Assembly: GCF_026625985.1 (NCBI RefSeq) | Contig: NZ_CP113116.1 | Span: 2,294,001-2,358,000, forward strand | Length of the DNA: 64,000 nucleotides | From: Mycobacterium sp. Aquia_213 | GTDB lineage: Bacteria; Actinomycetota; Actinomycetes; Mycobacteriales; Mycobacteriaceae | Direction: 5' to 3' | Part shown: one piece after another, positions 24,359 to 33,396 of the stretch | Layout: each line of letters opens with the position of its first letter | How positions within the stretch are numbered: the first letter of the stretch is position 1 | Program-made: the position numbers and the translations under genes | The notes under the pieces: model-generated | Seen by the model: the letters and a program-made list of their open reading frames with translations, nothing else | Told to the model about the DNA's origin: nothing | Database searches by the model: none

Positions 24359-25462
24359 TTAGCTCGGCAGCGTCCCCGCGTGCAGATCGAAGGCGGTGAC
24401 CGGTTCCTCAAAACCCTTGAGCGTCAACGGGCCCTGGGCGACCGCGGGACAGTCCGGCAACTTGTCATGCAGCTCGGAGGTGGCCAGGATCTGCTCGGGC
24501 GCAGCTGCGGCCACAAGCCGGGCGGCCAGGTTGACCGGGTTGCCGAAGTAGTCGCCGTTGATGGCCACGACCGTGCCCCACGCCAGGCCGGCGCGGACCT
24601 GCAGTCCCTCCTCGCGCGCCGAAGGATGCTCGACGAGATCAACGGCCGCCCGCAGCAGCGCCTCGGGCGCCGAACTCACCCACATCACCTCGTCGCCGAT
24701 GAACTTCACCACCCGCCCGCCGTCGGCGTGCACCACGTCGGAGACGGTGCCGGCGAACTCGTTGAGCATGTGCGACAACTCCGCCGGCGTCAGCGCCTGC
24801 GTCAACGCGGTGAAGCCGGACAGATCCGCGAAACCCACGCCGCACACCACCGCCGACGACGTGTCGCGCAGGACACCCTCGAAGTGCGTTCGAGCGCTGA
24901 TCAGATGGTGGCGGTGCACGATGTCGATCAATGCACCGAGCCGCGGGATGAACTCGGCGACCGAGCGGTACGCCTGCGCGGTGGCGAGCTCGTCATGGGT
25001 GTGGGTCATTTGGATGTCCGGCGTCCCGGCGCGGATCATCGTCGCCTCGGCTTCAGCCAGCCGGGCCATTGCGGCGCCCAGCACCCGCAGCAGGCCGAAG
25101 GCGCCTTCCTGGCCGACTACCGTCTGGAGCGCGAGCCAGGTTGCCAGGGCGTCGACGTCGGCCTGGCTCAGCACCGGAATATCGGGACCGGCGACGGTCA
25201 GGCCGAGCAAGGTCCAGGCGCGCGCGACATCGTCGGCGGCGACCCCGAGTTCGGAGGCCGCGGTCTGCAACGTGTAGATCGGGCGGCCTGACCAGGACAG
25301 AACATCACCGGCGAGGCCGAACAGCCGGCCGCGGAGTTCGGCTTCCACCATCTCATCGACCGAGAAGCCAAGGTCGTCCAGATACTTGATCAGGTCGGCC
25401 CGTTCGCGCGCGTTCGCGACGCCGCCGGCCTCCAGCGCGTCGAAGTCCAGGGAATCGGACAC
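24359..25462 (-). CDS. Class III adenylate cyclase (Rv2212 ortholog)
   Basis: 367 aa, GTG start. Makes cAMP from ATP. A helical N-terminal regulatory domain (about 1-190) of the Rv1264/Rv2212 type precedes a cyclase homology domain beginning VGFADLSGFTALTQ (metal-binding Asp), with VVKFIGDEVMW (second metal Asp) and YFGNPVNLAARL (transition-state Asn and Arg). The 45-bp gap to divergent gcvT must hold both promoters. Confidence 0.95.
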   Translation of the reverse strand: MSDSLDFDALEAGGVANARERADLIKYLDDLGFSVDEMVEAELRGRLFGLAGDVLSWSGRPIYTLQTAASELGVAADDVARAWTLLGLTVAGPDIPVLSQADVDALATWLALQTVVGQEGAFGLLRVLGAAMARLAEAEATMIRAGTPDIQMTHTHDELATAQAYRSVAEFIPRLGALIDIVHRHHLISARTHFEGVLRDTSSAVVCGVGFADLSGFTALTQALTPAELSHMLNEFAGTVSDVVHADGGRVVKFIGDEVMWVSSAPEALLRAAVDLVEHPSAREEGLQVRAGLAWGTVVAINGDYFGNPVNLAARLVAAAAPEQILATSELHDKLPDCPAVAQGPLTLKGFEEPVTAFDLHAGTLPS

Positions 25463-25507
25463 CCACCCAAGTGTGCCAGGCAGGGGTGACGATTAGGGTC
25501 GGATGGC

Positions 25508-26611
25508 GTGAGCGATGCGCCGGAGCTACTCAAGGGACCACTGGAAGACCGCCATCGTGAATTGGGGGCCAGCTTCGCCGAGTTCGGTGGCTGGCTGATG
25601 CCGGTGTCGTATGCGGGCACCGTCAGCGAGCACAATGCGACGCGTAATGCGGTGGGCCTGTTCGACGTCAGCCACCTCGGCAAGGCGTTGATCCGTGGTC
25701 CGGGTGCCGCGCAGTTCGTCAACGCCGCACTGACCAACGACCTGGGCCGCATCGAGCCGGGCAAGGCGCAATACACGTTGTGCTGCACCGAATCCGGTGG
25801 CGTCATCGACGACCTGATCGCCTATTACGTCGACGACGACGAGATCTTTCTGGTGCCCAATGCCGCCAACACGGCCGCGGTGGTCGACGCGTTGCAAGCC
25901 GCCGCGCCCGTCGGCCTGACGATCACCAACGAGCACCGCTCCTATGCGGTGCTGGCGGTGCAGGGACCGCGATCAACCGACGTACTGGCCGAATTGGGGC
26001 TGCCGGCCGACATGGATTACATGGCCTACGCCGACGCCTCCTTCTCGGGAGTGCCGGTGCGGGTCTGCCGCACCGGCTACACCGGCGAACACGGCTACGA
26101 ACTGCTGCCGCCCTGGGACACCGCGGGGGTGGTGTTCGACGCGCTGGTGACCGCGGTGTCCAATGCGGGCGGCGAACCTGCCGGTCTGGGCGCCCGTGAC
26201 ACCTTGCGCACCGAGATGGGCTACCCACTGCACGGGCACGAGCTGTCGCTCGACATCTCGCCGCTGCAGGCCCGATGCGGCTGGGCGATCGGCTGGAAGA
26301 AGGACGCGTTCTTCGGTCGTGACGCACTGCTGGCAGAGAAGTCGGCCGGACCGCGCCGGCTGCTGCGGGGTCTGCGGATGGTGGGCCGCGGTGTGCTGCG
26401 GCCCGAGCTGACGGTGCTGGCCGGGGATAAACCGGTCGGGCTCACCACATCCGGGACGTTTTCACCGACGTTGCAGGCCGGTATCGCGCTAGCGTTGATC
26501 GACACCGACGCCGGGGTCGAAGACGGCCAGCAAGTCACCGTCGACGTGCGCGGCCGCGCCGCGGAGTGCGAAGTAGTACGCCCGCCGTTCGTCGAGCTGA
26601 AAACCCGCTAG
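25508..26611 (+). CDS. gcvT: Aminomethyltransferase, glycine cleavage T protein
   Basis: 367 aa, GTG start. Transfers the methylene group from aminomethyl-lipoyl GcvH to tetrahydrofolate. Recognised by the N-terminal FGGWLMPVSY, YTLCCTESGGVIDDL with the catalytic Asp region, and GARDTLRTEMGYPLHGHEL. GcvH needs lipoate made by LipA/LipB encoded nearby. 55 nt before ilvE on the same strand. Ortholog of Rv2211c. Confidence 0.97.
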   Translation: MSDAPELLKGPLEDRHRELGASFAEFGGWLMPVSYAGTVSEHNATRNAVGLFDVSHLGKALIRGPGAAQFVNAALTNDLGRIEPGKAQYTLCCTESGGVIDDLIAYYVDDDEIFLVPNAANTAAVVDALQAAAPVGLTITNEHRSYAVLAVQGPRSTDVLAELGLPADMDYMAYADASFSGVPVRVCRTGYTGEHGYELLPPWDTAGVVFDALVTAVSNAGGEPAGLGARDTLRTEMGYPLHGHELSLDISPLQARCGWAIGWKKDAFFGRDALLAEKSAGPRRLLRGLRMVGRGVLRPELTVLAGDKPVGLTTSGTFSPTLQAGIALALIDTDAGVEDGQQVTVDVRGRAAECEVVRPPFVELKTR

Positions 26612-26666
26612 CCGCCGCAGCTTCACGCGGGAAAAACCCGTTGGTACGCGCATATACAATCGGCGC

Positions 26667-27773
26667 ATGACGAGCGGCCTTCTCGAGTTCACCGTTCAAC
26701 GCGCGTCTAATCCCGCTAGTGGTGCCGAACGCGACTCCATCCTGGCCGACCCCGGTTTCGGCAAGTTCTTCACCGACCACATGGTCTCGGTCGACTACGA
26801 CGAGGGTCAGGGCTGGCACAACGCTCAGGTCATTCCGTACGGCCCGATCCAGCTGGATCCGTCGGCGATCGTGCTGCACTACGCGCAAGAAGTGTTCGAG
26901 GGGCTCAAGGCATACCGCTGGGCCGACGGGTCGGTCGTGTCATTTCGCCCGGACGCCAACGCCGCCCGGATGCGCGCGTCGGCCAAGCGGATCGCGATCC
27001 CCGAGCTGCCCGACGAGCTCTTCCTCGCGTCCCTGCGCCAGCTGATCGCTGTCGACAACGAATGGGTGCCCAAGGCGGGCGGCGAAGAGGCGCTGTATCT
27101 GCGGCCGTTCATCTTTGCGACGGAGCCGGGACTGGGAGTACGGCCGGCCAAGCACTACCGGTACCTGCTGATCGGTTCACCGGCCGGCGCGTATTTCAAA
27201 AACGGCATCAACCCCGTCGACGTCTGGGTGTCAACGGATTACGTGCGGGCCTGCCCCGGCGGTACCGGTGCGGCCAAGTTCGGCGGCAACTATGCCGCTT
27301 CGCTGGTGGCTCAGGCCGAGGCCGCGGAAAACGGTTGCGACCAAGTGGTTTGGCTCGATGCCGTCGAACGGCGCTTCGTCGAAGAGATGGGCGGCATGAA
27401 CCTCTTCTTCGTGTTCGGCAGCGGCGGCACCTCGCGGCTGGTCACCCCGGAGCTGTCCGGCTCGCTGTTGCCCGGCATAACGCGGGATTCGTTGCTGCAG
27501 TTGGCAATTGATGCCGGATTCACGGTCGAAGAGCGCAAGATCGATATCGACGAATGGCAGAAGAAGGCGGCCGCGGGGGAGATCACCGAGGTATTCGCCT
27601 GCGGCACTGCGGCTGTCATCACGCCGGTCGGGCGGGTGAAGTACGCCGACAGCGAATTCACCATAGGCGACGGCGAGCCGGGTGAAGTGACGATGGCGCT
27701 GCGCGACACGCTGACCCGCATTCAGCGGGGGAGCTTCGCCGACACGCACGGCTGGATGTACCGGCTCGGCTAG
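26667..27773 (+). CDS. ilvE: Branched-chain amino acid aminotransferase
   Basis: 368 aa, fold-type IV PLP enzyme. PLP-binding Lys204 lies in GAAKFGGNYAAS; the class signature region with MGGMNLFFVFG and the C-terminal CGTAAVITPVG phosphate-binding loop are intact. Last step of Ile, Leu and Val synthesis, and first of their breakdown. M. tuberculosis has Rv2209 between ilvE and cobS; here the two ends nearly touch (4-bp overlap). Ortholog of Rv2210c. Confidence 0.97.
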   Translation: MTSGLLEFTVQRASNPASGAERDSILADPGFGKFFTDHMVSVDYDEGQGWHNAQVIPYGPIQLDPSAIVLHYAQEVFEGLKAYRWADGSVVSFRPDANAARMRASAKRIAIPELPDELFLASLRQLIAVDNEWVPKAGGEEALYLRPFIFATEPGLGVRPAKHYRYLLIGSPAGAYFKNGINPVDVWVSTDYVRACPGGTGAAKFGGNYAASLVAQAEAAENGCDQVVWLDAVERRFVEEMGGMNLFFVFGSGGTSRLVTPELSGSLLPGITRDSLLQLAIDAGFTVEERKIDIDEWQKKAAAGEITEVFACGTAAVITPVGRVKYADSEFTIGDGEPGEVTMALRDTLTRIQRGSFADTHGWMYRLG

Positions 27774-28522
27774 CAGCGGACCAATGCCGCGAGTGTGACG
27801 GCGCTGACCGTCGTGGTCAGTTCGATTGCGGCGCCCAGCACGTCGCCGCTGATGCCGCCGAAGCGGCGCACGCAATGTCCGACCAGCAGCGCGCCGCAGC
27901 ACAACGCCAACACCACCGCGGCCGGTCCCTGCCACGGTCGCGGACCCGCCAGCAGCGAAACCCCGAGCAGCACCACAACCCAGCCGGCCACGACGCCGAC
28001 GGGTTGACTGCCGGCGACCTGGACGCCCAGGGCGCTACCGTCGGCCGCCGGCACCGAGCGGCGGCAGGCCAGCACGGCGCTCACCCGGCCGGCAGCGACC
28101 GCGACGACGATCGCGGCTAGCCCGTGCTGCCAGGTGGTGGCAAGCGCCGAAAATGCCAAGCCCTGCAACACGATCACCAGCACGACGGCCGCGACGCCGA
28201 AGGGTCCGGTCGACCCGTCGCGCATCACCGCCAGTGCGCGCGGCGGTGACCCGTAGCAGCCCAGCCCGTCGGCGGTATCGGCGACGCCGTCGATGTGCAG
28301 CCCGCGGGTGGCGAGCAAGAGTGCTGCCACCGCGAGCAATCCCGGCAGCGGGCTGGACGCACCGAAGGCCAGCGAGCCGCCCCAGGTGATACCCGCGGCC
28401 AGTGCTCCCAGGGCGGCGCCGACCACCGGCAGCGCGGTCATGGCGCCGCGGCCCATCGGGGCGCCGCTCGGTACGGGTAACACCGTTGTGAACACGAAAG
28501 CTGTTGCCAGCGAACGAATCAC
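27770..28522 (-). CDS. cobS: Adenosylcobinamide-GDP ribazoletransferase (cobalamin synthase)
   Basis: 250 aa, GTG 28522 overlapping the cobT stop (GTGA). Multi-pass membrane enzyme joining adenosylcobinamide-GDP and alpha-ribazole. About six hydrophobic segments; the family motif RGLHIDGVADTADGLGCYG with conserved Asp and His residues lies at about 70-90, and MRDGSTGPFG follows. Last gene of cobU-cobT-cobS. Ortholog of Rv2208. Confidence 0.95.
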   Translation of the reverse strand: MIRSLATAFVFTTVLPVPSGAPMGRGAMTALPVVGAALGALAAGITWGGSLAFGASSPLPGLLAVAALLLATRGLHIDGVADTADGLGCYGSPPRALAVMRDGSTGPFGVAAVVLVIVLQGLAFSALATTWQHGLAAIVVAVAAGRVSAVLACRRSVPAADGSALGVQVAGSQPVGVVAGWVVVLLGVSLLAGPRPWQGPAAVVLALCCGALLVGHCVRRFGGISGDVLGAAIELTTTVSAVTLAALVRC

Positions 28523-29577
28523 GGCGAAGGCAAGGTGCCGTCGGGCCGGGAGACACCGGCCTCGCTGAATGTCGCCATCGACGACAGGGTGGCCACCGCG
28601 GCGCGTAGCACCGGCAGAGCCAGCGTCGCGCCGCTGCCCTCGCCCAGCCGCATCCGCAGGTCCAGGATCGGGTCCAGCTCGAGCGCGGTCAGGGCCAGCG
28701 CATGACCCGGCTCGGTGGATCGGTGGCCGGCCTGCCACCACTGCCGCGCGCCCGGTGCCAGGCGTTCGGCGACCAGGGCGGCGGCCGTCACGGCCATGCC
28801 GTCGAGCAGCAGCGGGGTGCGCCGCACCGCGGCTTGTGCGCAAAAGCCGGCGATTGCGGCCAGATCCGCGCCGCCACAGCTGCGCAGCAATGCGACCGGG
28901 TCGGGCAACACCGGTCGCGTCCGGAACAACGCATCGCGGACCGCGGCCGTCTTGCGGGCCCATCCGGCATCGTCGATGCCGGATCCGAAGCCGACCACCG
29001 CGACCGGCTCGGCGTTCGTCAGCGCCGCGACCAGAACCGCCGCCGCGGTGGTGTTTCCGATGCCCAGGTCGCCGGCGATCAGCAGGTCGGCGCCCGCGTC
29101 GACCTCTTCGTCGGCGATGCGCTGGCCCGCCGCGATCGCGCCGGCCGTTTCCTCGTCGGTCAGCGCGTCCTGCACGGCGATGTCGCCGCTGGCGCGGCGC
29201 ACCTTGTGGGCGCCGATCTGCTCCGAGAGCGGCTCGGCGTCCACCGCCAAGTCGGCGATGCGCACCGTCGCGTCCGCGATCGCGGCCAGCGTGTTGATCG
29301 CCGCGCCACCGGCGTCGATGTTGGCGACCATCTGGGCGGTCACTTCCGGTGGGTACGCGGATACCCCGGATTTGGCGACGCCGTGGTCGCCGGCGAAGAC
29401 CACCACCCGGGCACGCTCGAATTGGCTTGGCGGGCAATGCCCCTGGCACGACGCGATCCAGACGGACAGGTCCTCGAGACGGCCCAGCGCGCCGCGCGGC
29501 TTGGTCAGGGTGTCCTGGCGCGCGCGGGCGGCCGCGGCGGCGGCCGCGTCGGGCGACGAGATCGGCGCGAATTCCAT
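28519..29577 (-). CDS. cobT: Nicotinate-nucleotide-dimethylbenzimidazole phosphoribosyltransferase
   Basis: 352 aa, ATG 29577 overlapping the cobU stop (TAATG). Makes alpha-ribazole phosphate for the lower ligand of B12. Motifs: TKPRGALGRLEDL near the N-terminus, VFAGDHGVA, GDLGIGNTTAAA and the GFGSGIDDAG loop. The longer ORF start upstream is inside cobU and rejected. Ortholog of Rv2207. Confidence 0.95.
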   Translation of the reverse strand: MEFAPISSPDAAAAAAARARQDTLTKPRGALGRLEDLSVWIASCQGHCPPSQFERARVVVFAGDHGVAKSGVSAYPPEVTAQMVANIDAGGAAINTLAAIADATVRIADLAVDAEPLSEQIGAHKVRRASGDIAVQDALTDEETAGAIAAGQRIADEEVDAGADLLIAGDLGIGNTTAAAVLVAALTNAEPVAVVGFGSGIDDAGWARKTAAVRDALFRTRPVLPDPVALLRSCGGADLAAIAGFCAQAAVRRTPLLLDGMAVTAAALVAERLAPGARQWWQAGHRSTEPGHALALTALELDPILDLRMRLGEGSGATLALPVLRAAVATLSSMATFSEAGVSRPDGTLPSP

Positions 29578-30113
29578 TATTTCCCTGACGGTTTGATCGA
29601 TACCGGCTGGCCGGCCACCACCAACACCACCCGCTCGCACAGTGCCGCGACGCGTTGGTTGAGGGTGCCCAGTTCGTCGGCGAACCGGCGGCCGGATGCG
29701 GTCGCGGGCACCACCGTCAACCCGACCTCGGGACTGACGAGCACCAGCGTGGATTCAAACGCGCCGACGGCGCCGACCAGCTCGTCGACCGGGGCGGCCA
29801 CCGATCCGTTCTCCCATGCCTGGTGGCGATCTAGCGTGCCGGTCAGCCAGGTGCCCAGGTCGTCGACGAGGGTCGGGGTATCCGGGGATTGGCGCAATTC
29901 GGTTGTGATGTCCTGGGTTTCGACTGTAGACCAGTGCGCGGGCCGACGATCGCGGTGTTTCGCGATTCGGTGTGCCCAGTCCGCGTCGTCCTGGCCGCCC
30001 GGCCCGGAGGCCAGGTATCGGACCGGCCGCCCGGGTGGCAGCGACGTGGTGATGGCCTCCTCGGCCCACTCGGATTTGCCCGACCTGATCCCGCCGAGCA
30101 CCAGGGTGCGCAC
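29577..30113 (-). CDS. cobU: Adenosylcobinamide kinase / guanylyltransferase
   Basis: 178 aa from GTG 30113 (VRTLVLGGIRSGKS); TTG 30137 is an alternative. Phosphorylates adenosylcobinamide, then transfers GMP to it. Walker A is GGIRSGKS; the His in RIAKHRDRRP matches the guanylylated His. In M. tuberculosis cobU is elsewhere (Rv0254c), so the contiguous cobU-cobT-cobS here is a difference in layout. Confidence 0.92.
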   Translation of the reverse strand: MRTLVLGGIRSGKSEWAEEAITTSLPPGRPVRYLASGPGGQDDADWAHRIAKHRDRRPAHWSTVETQDITTELRQSPDTPTLVDDLGTWLTGTLDRHQAWENGSVAAPVDELVGAVGAFESTLVLVSPEVGLTVVPATASGRRFADELGTLNQRVAALCERVVLVVAGQPVSIKPSGK

Positions 30114-30140
30114 TGGGGTCAGGAAGCTTTCCGGCAACGG

Positions 30141-30827
30141 TTAGTCGACACTGGCGCCGCGCTCGACTTGGGGCCGGGGCGCCCGCATCCGGCGCATCTG
30201 GGTAGCCCGGCCTGCAGCGTAAAGGCCTATTTTCCAATGGCTTTCGGTGTTGGTCGGGAACTTGGCGTCGACCAGTTTGGCGACCTTGCGGCCCAGGATC
30301 AGGCCGTCGATGCCCATGATCGTGGTGATCACCAGCATCGCGGGAGAAATGTAGAGCTGCAGCTGCGGAACGCCGAACATGACGAACAGCAGCAACAGCG
30401 TCGACGGCATGAACAAGCCGAGCACGTTGCGTCGGGAATCGACCACGTCGCGCACGTAGCGGCGGATCGGACCCTGGTCGCGCGGCAGCAGGTACGCCTC
30501 GTCGCCGGCCATCATGCGTTCCCGGCGATCCGTCATCCGGGCCCGGCCCGCGGTGCGCTCGGCCTTGCGCTCCTCGCGGCTGAGCTTGGGGCCCGCCAGC
30601 GATTTGCGGCGGGCCCGAGCCTCTGCGGCGGTCATGGGTGCTGGGGCGACGGGACCCTTCTTCGCGTTGCGCCGGGCAGCTTCGCGCTTGGGGGTGGGCC
30701 GGCCCTTGGGGTCGGTTCTGCGTGCCGCGCGAGACGCCGCGTCCAAGGCCGCGTCGGACGCAGCCGGTGTCACGAGGTCCCCATCCGGGACTTCCGCATG
30801 GGTTTTCTTACGGCCCAACAACTTCAC
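30141..30827 (-). CDS. DUF3043 membrane protein (Rv2206 ortholog)
   Basis: 228 aa, GTG start. Long basic, Ala/Arg-rich N-terminus (about 1-110) including DPKGRPTPKREAARRNAKK, the hallmark of DUF3043, then two TM helices (about 135-180) and a short basic tail. Function unknown. The stop is 27 nt from the cobU start on the same strand. Confidence 0.9.
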   Translation of the reverse strand: MKLLGRKKTHAEVPDGDLVTPAASDAALDAASRAARRTDPKGRPTPKREAARRNAKKGPVAPAPMTAAEARARRKSLAGPKLSREERKAERTAGRARMTDRRERMMAGDEAYLLPRDQGPIRRYVRDVVDSRRNVLGLFMPSTLLLLFVMFGVPQLQLYISPAMLVITTIMGIDGLILGRKVAKLVDAKFPTNTESHWKIGLYAAGRATQMRRMRAPRPQVERGASVD

Positions 30828-31019
30828 AACCGCCAGGTTACTTCGCGACCGGCCGGGTTCGGTGCATGGCCCCGCCAGGCATCGCGATAGCTCTGCGGTT
30901 GCACGTTACTTAGACCTACCCTTAACAGTGATGAACGGCTACGGGTGATGGATAACGGCTCGATGGCCTCGGACGATGTTGCCACTGGTCTTTCTCCGGG
31001 TCGTTTGCAATTGCCGGCT

Positions 31020-32096
31020 ATGCGGGTGTTGGTGGCCCCGGATTGTTACGGCGACAGTCTTTCGGCGCTAGAGGCTGCCGCCGCCATCGCGACCGGCTGG
31101 GGTCGGTCCCGCCCGGGCGACCAGTTCATCGTCGCCCCGCAGTCCGATGGCGGCCCGGGTTTCATCGAGGTGCTGGCCAATCGGTTCGGAGAGAAGCGGC
31201 GCGTGGAAGTCGCCGGGCCGCTGGACACGGTGGTTTGTGCGGAGTGGGTCTGGGATCCGGAGACGGCGACCGCCTACCTGGAAATTGCCCAGGCCTGCGG
31301 CCTGGGACTGCTCGGCCGGCCGGCCGACCCGGAGACCGCGCTGGCGGCGCACAGCAGGGGAGTCGGACAGCTGATCGCCGAAGCGCTGCGGGCCGGGTCG
31401 AGGCGAATCGTGGTGGGGCTGGGCGGCAGCGCGTGCACCGACGGTGGGCAAGGCATGATCGCCGAGCTGGGCGGCCTGGAAGTCGCCCGGCACCAACTGG
31501 CCGACGTCGAGCTGATCGCCGCCTCGGACACCGAATATCCGCTGGTGGGACCCTGGGGCGCGGCCCGGGTGTTCGGGCCGCAGAAGGGCGCGGACACGGT
31601 GACCGTCGCGGCGCTGGAAGTTCGCCTCGAGGCGTGGGCGCTGCAACTGGAAGCGGTGGCCGGGCGCGACGTCAGCTCCGAGCCCGGGGCGGCCGCGGCC
31701 GGTGGTATCGGCGCGGGCCTGCTCGCGCTCGGGGGCCGCTGCGAGTCCGGTGCGGCGATCATCGCCGAGCACACCCATTTGGCCGATGACCTCGACATCG
31801 CCGAGCTGATCGTCACCGGTGAGGGCAAGTTCGACGAGCAGTCCCTGCACGGGAAGGTGGTCGGGCAGCTCGCGGCCGCGGCCGGCCCGCTGGGAATTCC
31901 GGTGATCGTGCTGGCCGGGCAGGTCGGCCTGGAGAAAACCGCGGTGCGCACGGCGGGCATCATGTCCGCGCTGTCCATGGCCGAGTACGCCGGTTCGGTG
32001 GGATTGGCGCTGGCCGACGCGGCAAATCAGCTGATGGGATTAGCGTCACAGGTGGCGGCACGACTCGGGAATAGCGGTCCTGCAAGGTACCGTTGA
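31020..32096 (+). CDS. Glycerate kinase (GlxK family, Rv2205c ortholog)
   Basis: 358 aa from ATG 31020, the length of the M. tuberculosis protein; upstream in-frame starts add a non-conserved leader. Phosphorylates glycerate. Motifs: MRVLVAPDCYGDSLSALEAA at the N-terminus, GLGGSACTDGGQGM (family signature) and VTGEGKFDEQSLHGKV near the active site. Confidence 0.93.
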   Translation: MRVLVAPDCYGDSLSALEAAAAIATGWGRSRPGDQFIVAPQSDGGPGFIEVLANRFGEKRRVEVAGPLDTVVCAEWVWDPETATAYLEIAQACGLGLLGRPADPETALAAHSRGVGQLIAEALRAGSRRIVVGLGGSACTDGGQGMIAELGGLEVARHQLADVELIAASDTEYPLVGPWGAARVFGPQKGADTVTVAALEVRLEAWALQLEAVAGRDVSSEPGAAAAGGIGAGLLALGGRCESGAAIIAEHTHLADDLDIAELIVTGEGKFDEQSLHGKVVGQLAAAAGPLGIPVIVLAGQVGLEKTAVRTAGIMSALSMAEYAGSVGLALADAANQLMGLASQVAARLGNSGPARYR

Positions 32097-32166
32097 GGCA
32101 GTGGGTTTACCCCGCGTGGTTCGGGTGCCCGGGCACCCACCCAACAACAGGCATGTAGGAGAACTA

Positions 32167-32523
32167 ATGACGGTGGAAAACGAGACGACCGCCAAGACTC
32201 ACGGCGCCATCCTCACCGAGGCCGCCGCGATCAAGGCGAAGTCCCTGCTGGACCAGGAAGGCCGCGACGACCTGGCGCTGCGGATCGCGGTCCAGCCCGG
32301 CGGGTGCGCGGGGCTGCGTTACAACCTGTTCTTCGACGACCGGACGCTGGACGGTGACCTGGTCGCCGACTTCGGCGGCGTGAAGCTGACGGTGGACCGG
32401 ATGAGCGCGCCCTACATCGAAGGCGCGTCGATCGACTTCGTCGACACCATCGAGAAGCAGGGCTTCACGATCGACAACCCCAACGCCACCGGCTCCTGCG
32501 CCTGCGGGGACTCCTTCAACTGA
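32167..32523 (+). CDS. A-type iron-sulfur cluster assembly/insertion protein (Rv2204c ortholog)
   Basis: 118 aa, ATG with AGGAGAA upstream. HesB/IscA/ErpA fold: the first cysteine in PGGCAGLRYN and the C-terminal GSCACGDSF give the three cluster-ligating cysteines. Carries or inserts Fe-S clusters; the radical-SAM LipA and the Rieske protein encoded in this window are plausible clients, but that is inference. Confidence 0.94.
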   Translation: MTVENETTAKTHGAILTEAAAIKAKSLLDQEGRDDLALRIAVQPGGCAGLRYNLFFDDRTLDGDLVADFGGVKLTVDRMSAPYIEGASIDFVDTIEKQGFTIDNPNATGSCACGDSFN

Positions 32524-32533
32524 CCCGCGAGGG

Positions 32534-33202
32534 CTAGTACGAGCCGCCGGTACGCAGCACGTACGAGCACACCAAGATGTCGCCGCGCTGGAATAGCAGC
32601 TGCGCGACGCCCTGGACCTGACCGCGCATCGGGCCGCCCACGGCAGGCGATACCTGCATCGTGAACAGCACCTGAGCCTGGTACTGCGACAGATACACGA
32701 TCTTGTCGATCGAGGTCAGCTGAACCTGCGAAAACTGCTTGCGGAACGCGTCGCTGCTCAACTTGGCCAGCGCCTGGTCGGACCTACGGTCCTTCACGCC
32801 GTCGTAGAGGCCGCATAGCGCGTTGCGGGCGATCTCGTCGGTGTTGCGGTTCTCCAGCGCGTCCAGGTAGCCCTGAATCGCGGTTTTGGCCGAGGCTTCG
32901 GAGAATGCGGCCCCGGTGTTCGCACCGTTGGTACGGACGCCGTACACGATCGCTGCCGTCATCGCGGCGACGAGTGCGACGGCCGCCAGCACCCCGATGA
33001 TCATGCGTCGCGGCGAGCGCCGCTTCGGATAGCCCGGTGGCGGCGTCGGGCCGAGGTAGGCGCCCGGCGGAGGTTCGTTGCCCGGCCTGGGCGCGAAGGC
33101 CGTGTCGCCGACCGGCAGGTCGTGCGGGAAGTCGACCGGCTCGGTGTAGGGCACGGGTCCGTCGCCGCCGACACCGTGGTTCGGCGAGTGCGGACCGCCC
33201 AT
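32534..33202 (-). CDS. Membrane-anchored secreted-domain protein (Rv2203 ortholog)
   Basis: 222 aa, ATG with GGAGAA. A Pro/Gly-rich cytoplasmic N-terminus (about 1-60), one TM helix (about 66-90) and an extracytoplasmic domain (about 95-222) of the NTF2/Mce-associated type (SAKTAIQGYLDALENRNTDE). Two Cys could pair outside the membrane. Function unknown. Confidence 0.88.
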   Translation of the reverse strand: MGGPHSPNHGVGGDGPVPYTEPVDFPHDLPVGDTAFAPRPGNEPPPGAYLGPTPPPGYPKRRSPRRMIIGVLAAVALVAAMTAAIVYGVRTNGANTGAAFSEASAKTAIQGYLDALENRNTDEIARNALCGLYDGVKDRRSDQALAKLSSDAFRKQFSQVQLTSIDKIVYLSQYQAQVLFTMQVSPAVGGPMRGQVQGVAQLLFQRGDILVCSYVLRTGGSY

Positions 33203-33396
33203 GGTGGTTCTCCTACGGTGGTAGACACCGACCTCGAGCGGGTACCGCCCGAGTATTCGGTCCCGGCGACTTGAGTGAGTTCCCTAGGGAGGCTAGCGCA
33301 CGCCCTTTCGCGGACTGCGGACGCTGGCGGTGTCTGCCGGGCGGTCGAAACGCGTGGGTAGGCTGGACGCGCTTACCAATGAAGGATGGAGATTTC

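Noticed and set aside
28702..30144. 480-aa plus-strand ORF over cobT and cobU
   Set aside because: Mirror frame of two overlapping real genes; no SD and no recognisable motif.
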